DNA of 26,031 nucleotides from Actinomycetes bacterium (lineage in GTDB: Bacteria; Actinomycetota; Acidimicrobiia; Acidimicrobiales; Palsa-688): positions 1-26,031 of the forward strand of contig JAKBBS010000024.1 of NCBI GenBank assembly GCA_021808425.1, given 5' to 3'. The notes below the pieces were generated by a model, which was not told the DNA's origin, made no database searches, and saw only the letters and a program-made list of their open reading frames with translations. Shown piece after piece: positions 7,452 through 15,400 of this stretch (position 1 is its first letter; each line of letters starts with the position of its first letter). The position numbers were made by a program, and so were the translations under genes.

Positions 7452-8326
7452 TCCCACGTCTAGCGAACCTGGCCGGCCGCGCCTGGCTTTGGTGGGACTC
7501 GGGCGCGCTCGACGTCTTCGACGCGAGCGGTGGTCGCTTCGGCCCGGAGCTGCTTTCATTGTTCGAGGACTGGGAGCGTTTCTGGGGGTGGGCCACGAAC
7601 CTTGAGCCTGCGTCTGTGGGAAGCGTCGATGTGTCGCTTCTCGGGCCGCCCGTCCCGAAACCCCGCCAGGTCTTTGCTATCGGGCTCAACTACCGCGATC
7701 ACGCAGCCGAGGCCGGATACGATACCGACGGGTTGCCGCAGGTCTTCACCAAATTCCCGAGTTGCCTGGGCGGACCCGCGAGCACAGTGGCAGCGGTCGG
7801 GAGTCGTATGGATTGGGAGGTCGAGCTGGTGGCGGTCATCGGCCGCCAGGCAGAAAAGGTCAATGAGCAGGACGGTTGGCGCTTCGTCGCCGGGCTGATG
7901 GTCGGCCAGGATCTCTCGGCGCGCGACGTTCAGCTCGCCGGGGTTGCCCCGCAGTGGAGTCTCGGCAAATCCTTCAAAGGATTCGGGCCGACAGGTCCCG
8001 CCGTGGTTGCACCCAGTGCCCTCGACGACCCGGACGACCTCGAGATCGAATGCAGCCTCAACGGCGAGGTGATGCAACACGACCGTACATCGAAGATGAT
8101 CTGGTCCGTGCCACAGCTCGTCGCTCGGCTGTCCTCGGTATGCACGCTTTTGCCCGGCGATCTCATTTTCACCGGGACTCCAGCCGGCGTCGGCAATCGC
8201 CGTAATCCGCCGATTTACATGGGTGCGGGGGACAGGCTCGTCAGCCGGATCGCCGGCCTAGGCGAGATCACCGTCGACGTCGTCGAAGCCCTGTCGCCGC
8301 TGCCGCCGCTGCGAGACCTGCGCTAA
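7448..8326 (+). CDS. Fumarylacetoacetate hydrolase family protein (second copy)
   Basis: Second FAH-superfamily enzyme, 292 aa, clearly different from the first. It starts with the RLANLAGRAWLW pattern common in the 2,4-diketo-3-deoxy-sugar-acid hydrolase/ureidoglycolate lyase-like branch, then has IGLNYRDHAAE (78-88), metal ligands Glu124 and Glu126 in DWEVELVAVIG, Asp155 in GQDLSARD, KSFKGFGPTGP and TGTPAGVG. ATG 7448 has no SD and overlaps the stop of a mini-ORF, so translation is probably coupled. The last 59 bases overlap the end of the convergent MFS gene. A 2,4-diketo acid hydrolase role downstream of the SDR is plausible but not shown. Confidence 0.88.
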   Translation: MIPRLANLAGRAWLWWDSGALDVFDASGGRFGPELLSLFEDWERFWGWATNLEPASVGSVDVSLLGPPVPKPRQVFAIGLNYRDHAAEAGYDTDGLPQVFTKFPSCLGGPASTVAAVGSRMDWEVELVAVIGRQAEKVNEQDGWRFVAGLMVGQDLSARDVQLAGVAPQWSLGKSFKGFGPTGPAVVAPSALDDPDDLEIECSLNGEVMQHDRTSKMIWSVPQLVARLSSVCTLLPGDLIFTGTPAGVGNRRNPPIYMGAGDRLVSRIAGLGEITVDVVEALSPLPPLRDLR

Positions 8327-9482
8327 TCACTGCGCCGCCAGCGAATACCGCCCCCGAACCCACAGTCGCATAAAGCGGTGCGCCGGTAACGGCTGCGATA
8401 CCGGCTGCTGCGGTTCCTGCTGCGCCGAACCAGCCCTGGCCGGTAGCCGCCCGCTCGTCAGGGAATACCTCGCCGACGAGCGCGTACCCGCTCGGGACGG
8501 CCACCGCTTGCACGCACGCCTCCGCGACTCCGAGCAAAGTGATCACCACAGGCGACGGCACGAACCCGTAGGTCGCCATGAAGCAATCCGCGATCACTAG
8601 CGCTACTGCTGCGCAAAGCAGAGGTCCGCGCCGCAACGCGAGACGACCCCCGAGCGGTGCGAGCACCACGAACGGTGCTCCAAACAGCGTCAGGCTCAGG
8701 CCGATCAGAAGAGCGCTCGCACCCCGATCGGTGAGCAGCCGCGACCAAAGCGCGTCGTACAACCCGTTGGGCAGCTGCGCAGAAGCGCCGACGAGCAAGA
8801 CGACGATGACCATAGGGATCGGGATTCCTCGCAGCTGCCAGCTCTCCTTCGCACCGGGCACTTCGGGTGGGTCCCTGCCCGGCTCGGGCCGGTCCACCAC
8901 CACGGCTGCGCAAAGCACGACAGCGAGGAGGAAGCCCACCGCCAAGAACGGAAGCCGGATACCGCCGAGGGAGTAGAGAACGCTTCCAAGCAACGGTCCG
9001 ATCGTGATCCCGGCCATCATCGACGACGAGATGCGCCCGAGGCGCCGGCCGCGCTCGGCACCGACACGTCCTGCGCCTGCTTGGCGCAGAGCCGCCGGGA
9101 GAAGGATCCCGAACGCCACCCCACCTGCTGCGCGTGCAGCGACGAGAAGCCACAGACTTCCCACAGACGCGAAACAAACCTGCGACGCCGCCCCGAGCGC
9201 CAGCCCGGCGAACAGAACCCGCCTGGCGCGAGCCCCGTCCAGGTGCGGGGTGACCGCGAGTTGCGCGACGAGGCCGGCAAAGAAACTCGCGCCGGACATC
9301 ATCCCGAGGCCGTACGTCGGCAGGTGATCGTTTCGCTGGATCCTCGCCAGCAGTGGGAATAGGACACCTACACCGACAGCTTCCAATGCGACTGCAGCCG
9401 CCAGGACGACGAACAACAGGTCGGTGCCGGTGGCGTATTGGCCTCGCAGTGCGCGCACCGTCGACTCAGGGCTCTCGGGCAC
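8268..9482 (-). CDS. Major facilitator superfamily transporter
   Basis: Integral membrane transporter, 404 aa with about 12 hydrophobic segments, the usual MFS size. The loop after helix 2 ([19 protein letters not shown]) resembles MFS motif A, and a second RxGRR-like stretch follows helix 6 near the middle. The hydrophilic central linker ([19 protein letters not shown]) separates the two six-helix halves. It most resembles drug/proton antiporters, but substrate and direction are unknown. The GTG start at 9482 is preceded by TAGCAT at 9494-9489, only six bases away, which could be a -10 of a nearly leaderless transcript. The gene ends inside the convergent FAH gene. Confidence 0.85.
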   Translation of the reverse strand: MPESPESTVRALRGQYATGTDLLFVVLAAAVALEAVGVGVLFPLLARIQRNDHLPTYGLGMMSGASFFAGLVAQLAVTPHLDGARARRVLFAGLALGAASQVCFASVGSLWLLVAARAAGGVAFGILLPAALRQAGAGRVGAERGRRLGRISSSMMAGITIGPLLGSVLYSLGGIRLPFLAVGFLLAVVLCAAVVVDRPEPGRDPPEVPGAKESWQLRGIPIPMVIVVLLVGASAQLPNGLYDALWSRLLTDRGASALLIGLSLTLFGAPFVVLAPLGGRLALRRGPLLCAAVALVIADCFMATYGFVPSPVVITLLGVAEACVQAVAVPSGYALVGEVFPDERAATGQGWFGAAGTAAAGIAAVTGAPLYATVGSGAVFAGGAVISAGLAAAAAATGLRRRRR

Positions 9483-9573
9483 CTCTTTATGCTACGGGCA
9501 GCTTTGAGGCGTGCACCGAGGGTGCCAGCATCGACGGTGGACTCGTCCGCCCATGGCGCCGGAGCAGTCCCAC

Positions 9574-9587
9574 TACTATCGAGATCA
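9574..9587 (+). promoter_or_regulatory. Possible -10 element for leaderless dapD mRNA
   Basis: TACTAT at 9574-9579 fits the actinobacterial TANNNT -10 consensus, and exactly seven bases separate it from the dapD ATG at 9587. Transcription would then start on or beside the A of the start codon. There is no convincing SD in front of this ATG, which supports a leaderless message, but no recognisable -35 is seen at 16-18 bases upstream. Confidence 0.4.
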
Positions 9588-10546
9588 TGCCACGATCAGC
9601 CTGGGCGGATGGACTCGCAACCTGGAGGGAGGGAGAGATCCTGGAGGCGTTTTATCCGACGCCGGCTCTCGGTCCGGCACCCGACGCGGACGCGAGCCCG
9701 CCCGCATCGGTCCTCGACGGCGAAGCGACGTCGCCTGCCTGGCGGTTCGAACGTGAGGACCCGACGCGCGGCGTTCGCCGGATCCGACTCCGAACCTTCA
9801 TCGAAGATCTCGACCACCCGCCAGCCACGGTGGAAGACGTCTACCTGAGGCTGCATCTTCTTTCGCACCGTTTGGTCGTGCCGAACGACGTCAACCTCGA
9901 CGGTATCTTCGGGATCCTCCCGAACGTAGCGTGGACCTCCATTGGGCCGGTCCACCCCTCCGACTTGCCGTCGGTCCGGTCCAAGGCCGCCGTGGCCGGC
10001 CTCCACCTCGAAGTGCACTCGGTCGACAAGTTCCCCCGCATGGCGGACTATGTAGTCCCATCGGGCGTCCGCATAGCTGACACCAGCCGGGTTCGCCTAG
10101 GTGCCCACCTCGCTTCGGGCACGACAGTAATGCACGAAGGTTTTGTCAACTTCAACGCAGGAACCCTTGGCACAGCAATGATCGAAGGCAGGATCAGTCA
10201 GGGAGTCGTCGTAGGCGACTCGTCGGATATTGGTGGAGGAGCGTCCACCCAGGGGACGCTGTCGGGTGGCGGCAAGGAACGGGTGGCCTTAGGAGAGCGC
10301 TGCCTTCTCGGCGCGAACTCCGGACTCGGGATCGCCCTCGGAGACGACTGCGTCGTCGAAGCGGGATTGTATTTGACGGCGGGAACGGTTGTCTCGCTGC
10401 CGGACGGAACGAGAATGAAGGCACGGTCCTTGAGCGGGCGCTCCGGTCTGCTCTTTCGCCGCAACAGCCTGAACGGCACCGTCGAGGTTCTCCCACGAAC
10501 ATCCTCGTGGGGTGATCTCAACTCCGACCTTCACGTCTCTCAGTAG
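9587..10546 (+). CDS. dapD: 2,3,4,5-tetrahydropyridine-2,6-dicarboxylate N-succinyltransferase
   Basis: DapD transfers succinyl from succinyl-CoA to tetrahydrodipicolinate in the lysine/meso-diaminopimelate pathway and acts as a trimer in the cytoplasm. The 319-aa product closely follows the actinobacterial type (the Mycobacterium protein is about 317 aa): [12 protein letters not shown] (86-97), [20 protein letters not shown] (146-165), [14 protein letters not shown] (182-195) with Glu184 at the expected catalytic position, then left-handed beta-helix hexapeptide repeats through [10 protein letters not shown] and a C-terminal LNSDLH. ATG 9587 is chosen over the longer frame from 9353 because homology begins just after it and a -10-like element sits in front. 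It stands alone, with the MFS gene divergent and DeoR 42 bases downstream. Confidence 0.93.
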   Translation: MPRSAWADGLATWREGEILEAFYPTPALGPAPDADASPPASVLDGEATSPAWRFEREDPTRGVRRIRLRTFIEDLDHPPATVEDVYLRLHLLSHRLVVPNDVNLDGIFGILPNVAWTSIGPVHPSDLPSVRSKAAVAGLHLEVHSVDKFPRMADYVVPSGVRIADTSRVRLGAHLASGTTVMHEGFVNFNAGTLGTAMIEGRISQGVVVGDSSDIGGGASTQGTLSGGGKERVALGERCLLGANSGLGIALGDDCVVEAGLYLTAGTVVSLPDGTRMKARSLSGRSGLLFRRNSLNGTVEVLPRTSSWGDLNSDLHVSQ

Positions 10547-10588
10547 TAGCGCAACCAGGTTCGACGGGATCTATCCTTAAGGCTGACC

Positions 10589-11434
10589 ATGCTGGCGAAA
10601 CAAAGACGGTCCCTCATCCTTGACCAGGTCCGACGCTCCGGCGGCGTGAGAGTCTCAGAACTCACCCAGATGCTCGCCGTCTCGGACATGACTATCCGGC
10701 GCGACCTCGACATTCTCGCCCGTGAGGGATTGCTGGAGAAGGTGCACGGCGGCGCGACGATCGGCGGCCACTTGTCGACCGAGGAGCCCGGCTTCGAAGC
10801 CAAAGCCAACAGGGAGCTGCGCGAGAAGGACCTCATAGCGAGCTCCGCATCAGCCATGATCATGCCCGGCTCGGCGATAGCGCTGTCAGCTGGGACGACT
10901 ACATACGCCCTTGCGCATCACCTTCCAGGCATTGCGGGCCTTACAGTGGTGACGAACTCGATCCGCATCGCCGACGTCCTCTGGTCATCGGGGAACATTG
11001 AGCCGACCGTGATCCTCACCGGCGGCGTGCGCACACCATCGGATGCCCTAGTCGGGCCGATCGCCCTCAACACGGTCAGGTCGCTGCACTTCGACGCGGT
11101 GTTCATGGGCGTCCACGGCATGGCCGAGCGCACCGGGTTCACAACACCGAATCTCACCGAGTCCGAGGTCAACCGGGCGCTCGTCGAAGCCGCCAGGCGC
11201 CTCGTAGTCCTTGCCGACCACACCAAATGGGGCGAGGTCGGCCTGTCCACCTTCGCCTCTCTCGGCGAGGCAGACGTGCTCATCACCGACGACGCCATAT
11301 CGCCCGAAGCCCGCAGCGTGCTCGCAGACGCGGTCGGAGAGCTCGTAGTCGTCCCGACGAAAGCCGATCTTATGCCGGGCGATGTGACACGACTCTCGGA
11401 TCGCGTCGGCGACAGGCCCGGTGCCTCAGCTTGA
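10589..11434 (+). CDS. DeoR-family transcriptional regulator
   Basis: Sugar-type repressor of 281 aa. The N-terminal winged helix-turn-helix (residues 5-58: RRSLILDQVRRSGGVRVSEL, then VSDMTIRRDLDIL and VHGGA) is the DeoR signature. The C-terminal DeoRC sensor domain, related to ribose-5-phosphate isomerase, has SAGTTTYALAHHL and the later DHTKWGEVGLSTFASL motif, and normally senses a phosphorylated sugar. ATG 10589 has AAGG at 10579-10582. The stop codon overlaps the presumed TTG start of the alpha-galactosidase gene, so the regulator probably controls, and is co-expressed with, that gene. The effector is not predictable. Confidence 0.9.
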   Translation: MLAKQRRSLILDQVRRSGGVRVSELTQMLAVSDMTIRRDLDILAREGLLEKVHGGATIGGHLSTEEPGFEAKANRELREKDLIASSASAMIMPGSAIALSAGTTTYALAHHLPGIAGLTVVTNSIRIADVLWSSGNIEPTVILTGGVRTPSDALVGPIALNTVRSLHFDAVFMGVHGMAERTGFTTPNLTESEVNRALVEAARRLVVLADHTKWGEVGLSTFASLGEADVLITDDAISPEARSVLADAVGELVVVPTKADLMPGDVTRLSDRVGDRPGASA

Positions 11435-13662
11435 ATCCCCACACGGAGCCCGCTTCACTGCCAGTTTCTGGATCGTTCTTCGCTTACCTCCGAGGCGGCG
11501 GTGTAGCCGTTCTTTTGGACACGTCCGGTCCGGGACTCCCATCGGTCGTGTATTGGGGTGCAGACCTGGGCATGCTGACAGACGAGCAGGCGGCCGCCTT
11601 GGTGGCCGTCACGGTCCCCGCAGTCGCACACGCTGGCCTGGACAACCCCGAGCGTTCGGCGGTCGTAGCCGAGCGGTTTCGTGGCCAGGCCGCCCCACTC
11701 GGCATCTCCGGACGCAGACCCGACGGCAGCTGCTGGTCCGTGCGTCTGCTACGAGATCGCCCCCTGAGCATCGCGACACTGGATCAATTTCCTGCACCCG
11801 AAGGCGATGCTGCAATCGATAAGGCGCACGAGCCCCTGTCGTGGCTCCGGCTGCATGCGACAGCCTCGGATCCGGACGCCGGGTTGGCGGCATCGGTGGA
11901 TTTCGCCGTCGACACCAGCGGGATCGTCACGCTGCAGGCGTCTGTCACCAATACTGCCGACACTCCTTTCCAACTAGAGTCGTTGGCACTGTCATTGCCG
12001 ATTCCTGATAGAGCGGCCAAGATCCTCTCCCTTTCGGGTCGTTGGGGTTCCGAGCGAATAGCCGATCAGCTTCCGGTCACCTTCGGAACGTGGCTGCGCG
12101 ACTCTACGGAGGGACGCTCCGGGCACGACTTTCCCATTGCCTTGACCGTCAGCAGCAAGGACTGCGATTGGAGGAGCGGTGAGGCCTGGGCCGTGTCGCT
12201 ATGCTGGAGTGGGAACCACCGCCACTTGGTGGAGCGACGTCCGGATGGCTCCACATGGATCAGTGCGTCGGAACTTCTGCTCCCCGGCGAACTCGACCTA
12301 GGCCCGGGTGAGACCTACCGGGCGCCCGCGGTCCTGGCCGCTTGGTCGGATAGCGGTTTCGACGGCATCTCCGACCGTTTCCACTCTTATCTCCGCTCCC
12401 GTCCGAGTCACCCCCGCTCGCCTCGCCCGTTGACCTTCAACAGCTGGGAGGCGATGTACTTCAATATCAGCGAAGAGCGTTTGATATCGCTAGCGCGGAG
12501 TGCCGCCGCGGTTGGCGTCGAACGTTTTGTCGTCGACGACGGCTGGTTTCACGGCCGAACCGACGATCGACGAGGCCTCGGCGACTGGTGGATCGACAAA
12601 GGTCGCCTGCCTCACGGGCTTCGCCGTCTCGCTGGCACCGTCGGAGATCTCGGGATGCAGCTCGGCCTGTGGGTCGAACCCGAGATGATCAGCCCTGACA
12701 GTTACCTCGCTCGGGCGCACCCCGAGTGGATACTCGGCGTTTCAGGCCGACTCCCACCCGAGGGACGCCGCCAGCAAGTGCTCGACTTGAGTCGCCCCCA
12801 GGTCTGCACTTACCTGCTGGATCAGCTCGACACCCTCCTCGGCGAATACCCGATCTCATATCTCAAGTGGGATCACAATCGCCCGTTGACCGACGCAGCC
12901 GACGCCTACGGGAGGCCTGCGACACACCGCCAGACGCTTGCGCTCTACGAGTTGATCGCCGCGTTGAAGGACCGCCATCCGGGCCTCGAGATAGAGTCGT
13001 GCGCCTCCGGGGGAGGTCGCGTGGACCTCGGGATGCTCCAGTTGTGCGAACGAGTGTGGGCGAGCGACTCCATCGACCCAGTCGACCGCCAGCAGATCCA
13101 GCGCTGGACTTCGCTCGTGCTCCCACCGGAGATGATCGGTTCGCACATCGGAGCGCCACGGGCGCACGTCAGCGGACGTCACACCGACCTTTCGTTTAGG
13201 GCTGCTACCGCCCTGTTCGCCCACGCCGGCATCGAGTGGGATGTATCCGCTCTCGGCGACGACAACCTCGACTACCTTCGCCGCTGGGCAGCGCTCTACA
13301 AGGCACGGCGTGAATTGATCCACAGCGGGACTGCCGTGCGGTTGGAGCATCCCGACACGGCCGTGATCGTCCACGGTGTCGTCGCCAAAGACAGAGGCGA
13401 AGCGCTGTACTGTTTTGCGCAACTCGAGTCGAGCCGCGCCGGTCTTCCCGCTCCCTTTCGCCCGGACGGTCTGGATCCCGGTCGCGTCTACAAATTCGCT
13501 GTCGAGGAAATCTTCTCCAAGCCGGTAACTGTCGCGAGGAGAGCACCGCCCTGGTGGCCAGGGCCGGTCGAACTCACCGGCCGTGGCGCATCCCTCGTAG
13601 GCCTAACCGTGCCAATTTTGACACCCTGTCAGGCAATAGTCATCCACGCCGAAGGGCTATAG
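11431..13662 (+). CDS. Alpha-galactosidase, glycoside hydrolase family 36
   Basis: GH36 enzyme of 743 aa that releases terminal alpha-galactose from melibiose/raffinose-type sugars; no signal peptide is seen, so it should be cytoplasmic. After an N-terminal beta-sandwich, the TIM barrel shows FNSWEAMYFN (337-346), FVVDDGWF (366-373), GLWVEPEMI (412-420), the nucleophile Asp481 in YLKWDHNR, ESCASGGGRVDLGML (522-536) and acid/base Asp546 in WASDSIDP. The common form KWDxNR is kept with His in the variable position. TTG 11431 is chosen because it overlaps the DeoR stop by 4 bases and gives a normal family length; the longer in-frame extension from 11227 lies within the DeoR gene and is not credible. 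It ends 7 bases from the convergent ABC ATPase gene. Confidence 0.9.
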   Translation: MNPHTEPASLPVSGSFFAYLRGGGVAVLLDTSGPGLPSVVYWGADLGMLTDEQAAALVAVTVPAVAHAGLDNPERSAVVAERFRGQAAPLGISGRRPDGSCWSVRLLRDRPLSIATLDQFPAPEGDAAIDKAHEPLSWLRLHATASDPDAGLAASVDFAVDTSGIVTLQASVTNTADTPFQLESLALSLPIPDRAAKILSLSGRWGSERIADQLPVTFGTWLRDSTEGRSGHDFPIALTVSSKDCDWRSGEAWAVSLCWSGNHRHLVERRPDGSTWISASELLLPGELDLGPGETYRAPAVLAAWSDSGFDGISDRFHSYLRSRPSHPRSPRPLTFNSWEAMYFNISEERLISLARSAAAVGVERFVVDDGWFHGRTDDRRGLGDWWIDKGRLPHGLRRLAGTVGDLGMQLGLWVEPEMISPDSYLARAHPEWILGVSGRLPPEGRRQQVLDLSRPQVCTYLLDQLDTLLGEYPISYLKWDHNRPLTDAADAYGRPATHRQTLALYELIAALKDRHPGLEIESCASGGGRVDLGMLQLCERVWASDSIDPVDRQQIQRWTSLVLPPEMIGSHIGAPRAHVSGRHTDLSFRAATALFAHAGIEWDVSALGDDNLDYLRRWAALYKARRELIHSGTAVRLEHPDTAVIVHGVVAKDRGEALYCFAQLESSRAGLPAPFRPDGLDPGRVYKFAVEEIFSKPVTVARRAPPWWPGPVELTGRGASLVGLTVPILTPCQAIVIHAEGL

Positions 13663-13669
13663 GACGCTT

Positions 13670-14761
13670 CTAGGAGATGCGCAACCCGTCCCGTGGATCG
13701 AAGACCCTGGCGTGGTCCGGCTTGACGACGAGGTGCACGACCTCACCCCGAGCCGGTGGGCGGCGGCCGTCAGTCCGTGCAACGATCTGCGACAGACCGG
13801 AATTCGGTCCGACGAGGGTGGCGTAGGCATAGGCGTCGGCGCCTAGCTCCTCGACGATCTGAACTTCGACAGCTATGCCCGCACCGGCATCTCCGATCGT
13901 CACGTCCTCAGGACGGAAACCGATAGTGACCTCATCGACCTGCTTGGCCGCAGCAGCCGCAAGGATCTCCCGGCTAAGCTGCACGGTCCCGCCGCCGACT
14001 ACAGCGCCGTCAGAGTCAAGGCGGGCGGGGACTAGGTTCATGGGGGGCGAACCGATGAAACCGGCGACGAAGACGTTTGCCGGCTGATCGTAAAGTTCCC
14101 TCGGGGATCCGACCTGCTGGAGAAGCCCGTCCTTAAGCACTGCGACGCGGTCCCCCATAGTCATCGCCTCGACCTGGTCGTGGGTGACGTACACCGTGGT
14201 CGTACCCAGTCGGCGCTGGAGAGCGGCAATCTGGGTACGCGTTTGCACCCTTAGCTTGGCGTCGAGGTTGGACAGGGGCTCATCCATTAGGAAGACCTGG
14301 GGCTCCCGAACGATTGCCCGGCCCATCGCAACCCTTTGGCGCTGGCCACCTGAAAGTGCTTTGGGCTTGCGTTCTAGGTACGGCTCCAAGTCGAGCAGCT
14401 TCGCCGCCTCCTGAACGCGACGAGCGATCTCATCCTTGGGAACCTTGGCGATCTTAAGAGCGAAGGCCATGTTGTCCGCAACCGTGAAATGGGGGTAGAG
14501 GGCATAGTTCTGGAACACCATCGCAATGTCGCGTTCGCGTGGCTGCAGGTCGGTAACGTCACGGTCGCCTATACGGATCGAGCCTTGATCCACCGCCTCT
14601 AAGCCGGCAAGCATGCGCAGCGAAGTCGACTTCCCGCAACCGGAAGGCCCTACGAGTACAAGAAACTCCCCATCCTTGATATCTAGCTCGAGCTGGTCGA
14701 CCGCCGGCTTCGTCGATCCAGCGTACAGCCTCGTGGCCTTGTCAAAAGTGACGGTTGCCAT
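13670..14761 (-). CDS. Sugar ABC transporter ATP-binding protein (MsmK/UgpC type)
   Basis: ATPase of carbohydrate uptake class 1 transporters, 363 aa. Walker A GPSGCGKST (38-46), Q-loop VFQNYALYPH (82-91), signature LSGGQRQR (136-143), Walker B FLMDEP (157-162) and His194 in YVTHDQ are intact. GFIGSPPMN near 235 leads into the C-terminal OB-fold TOBE region (IGFRPEDVTIG, VVKPDHARVFD) typical of MsmK/MalK/UgpC. ATG 14761 follows a purine-rich GGAGAGGGG. No permease or sugar-binding gene is adjacent, so it probably serves several sugar transporters encoded elsewhere, as MsmK-type ATPases do. Specific naming as ugpC is avoided for lack of partners. Confidence 0.92.
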   Translation of the reverse strand: MATVTFDKATRLYAGSTKPAVDQLELDIKDGEFLVLVGPSGCGKSTSLRMLAGLEAVDQGSIRIGDRDVTDLQPRERDIAMVFQNYALYPHFTVADNMAFALKIAKVPKDEIARRVQEAAKLLDLEPYLERKPKALSGGQRQRVAMGRAIVREPQVFLMDEPLSNLDAKLRVQTRTQIAALQRRLGTTTVYVTHDQVEAMTMGDRVAVLKDGLLQQVGSPRELYDQPANVFVAGFIGSPPMNLVPARLDSDGAVVGGGTVQLSREILAAAAAKQVDEVTIGFRPEDVTIGDAGAGIAVEVQIVEELGADAYAYATLVGPNSGLSQIVARTDGRRPPARGEVVHLVVKPDHARVFDPRDGLRIS

Positions 14762-14795
14762 ATTTCCCCTCTCCTATCGTGCGGGCTTTCGCCAA

Positions 14796-14831
14796 CTGAC
14801 GTATTCTATAGCACACCCATCGTTGACACAA
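14796..14831 (-). promoter_or_regulatory. Candidate promoter of the sugar ABC ATPase gene
   Basis: On the minus strand TTGTGT at 14831-14826 and TAGAAT at 14808-14803 are separated by 17 bases. The -10 matches TATAAT at five of six positions; the -35 matches at only three. A start near 14796 would give a leader of about 35 bases with a good SD. The whole interval 14795-14880 is A/T-rich against a GC-rich background, as expected of a regulatory region. Confidence 0.45.
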
Positions 14832-15007
14832 TACCCAACATAATCTCTCATTTAGACACGTTCGCTTTCACATTCCAACAGACGCGGATATCGCCGAGCC
14901 GAGCGCCCGCACCCGGCCGACGTGCAAAATGGTTGTGAAGCGTCGGAATAAGACGAACGCGCCAGTCGAACTCTTAAGACAGCGCCCGTGGCAGTCGAAA
15001 GGCGGAT

Positions 15008-15364
15008 GTGGGCTCTATGCGGGCACGACTCATATTGAAGCTGATAGGCCTCGTCGTAACAGTCGTCCTCGGGATAGTTACGTTTCGCTCCTTCTCGCTT
15101 TCGTCATCGTCTCCGTTACAGCCATCGAAGCTCGTCGGCAACGCAGTAAGTGGGCTGTGCGCCGACAACCAGGCGATAGCAGCAGCCGGTGGTGAGGGGA
15201 CCGGAGCAGCAACCACCGAAGCGACGAGCGGTGGAGCGGGCGCCAGACTGCCACTGGGCGGCAACACTGCGAGCCTTGCGCCGCTAGTCTCCGACGTCGG
15301 TCTCACACCGAGCGTACTCAGCTGTCCGCCCACTTCGACCGGCCCCGCCGGATCGGGAGGCTGA
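15008..15364 (+). CDS. Small membrane-anchored or secreted protein of unknown function
   Basis: Unrecognised 118-aa product. Residues 5-27 (RARLILKLIGLVVTVVLGIV and on) have a basic start followed by one hydrophobic helix, like a signal anchor; the remainder is rich in Ser, Gly, Ala, Thr and Pro and looks unstructured outside the membrane, with two Cys residues. GTG 15008 is preceded by AAAGG at 14998-15002; ATG 15017 is an alternative. It lies alone on the plus strand between two minus-strand genes and stops 36 bases before the end of holB. A minus-strand ORF over the same bases and another plus frame (14929-15195) are possible rivals. The membrane segment is the main argument for this frame. 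Confidence 0.5.
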   Translation: MGSMRARLILKLIGLVVTVVLGIVTFRSFSLSSSSPLQPSKLVGNAVSGLCADNQAIAAAGGEGTGAATTEATSGGAGARLPLGGNTASLAPLVSDVGLTPSVLSCPPTSTGPAGSGG

Positions 15365-15400
15365 CGCAGTCCGCGTCGGACGAAGCTGAGCCGAGTTCTT

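Noticed and set aside
8458..9177. Minus-strand ORF of 239 codons within the MFS gene
   Set aside because: Arg/Ser-rich shadow frame; the overlapping frame encodes clear membrane helices.
14823..14828. Plus-strand TTGACA upstream of the small membrane protein
   Set aside because: No -10 lies at 16-18 bases, and it is about 180 bases from the ORF; probably chance.
14929..15195. Alternative plus frame of 88 codons with a hydrophobic stretch
   Set aside because: It also has one hydrophobic run but lacks an SD, and competes with the 118-codon frame that has AAAGG and a signal-anchor shape. Not fully excluded.
15363..15377. Small hairpin (GACGC/GCGTC) after the 118-aa ORF
   Set aside because: A five-bp stem without a T run is too weak to call a terminator.
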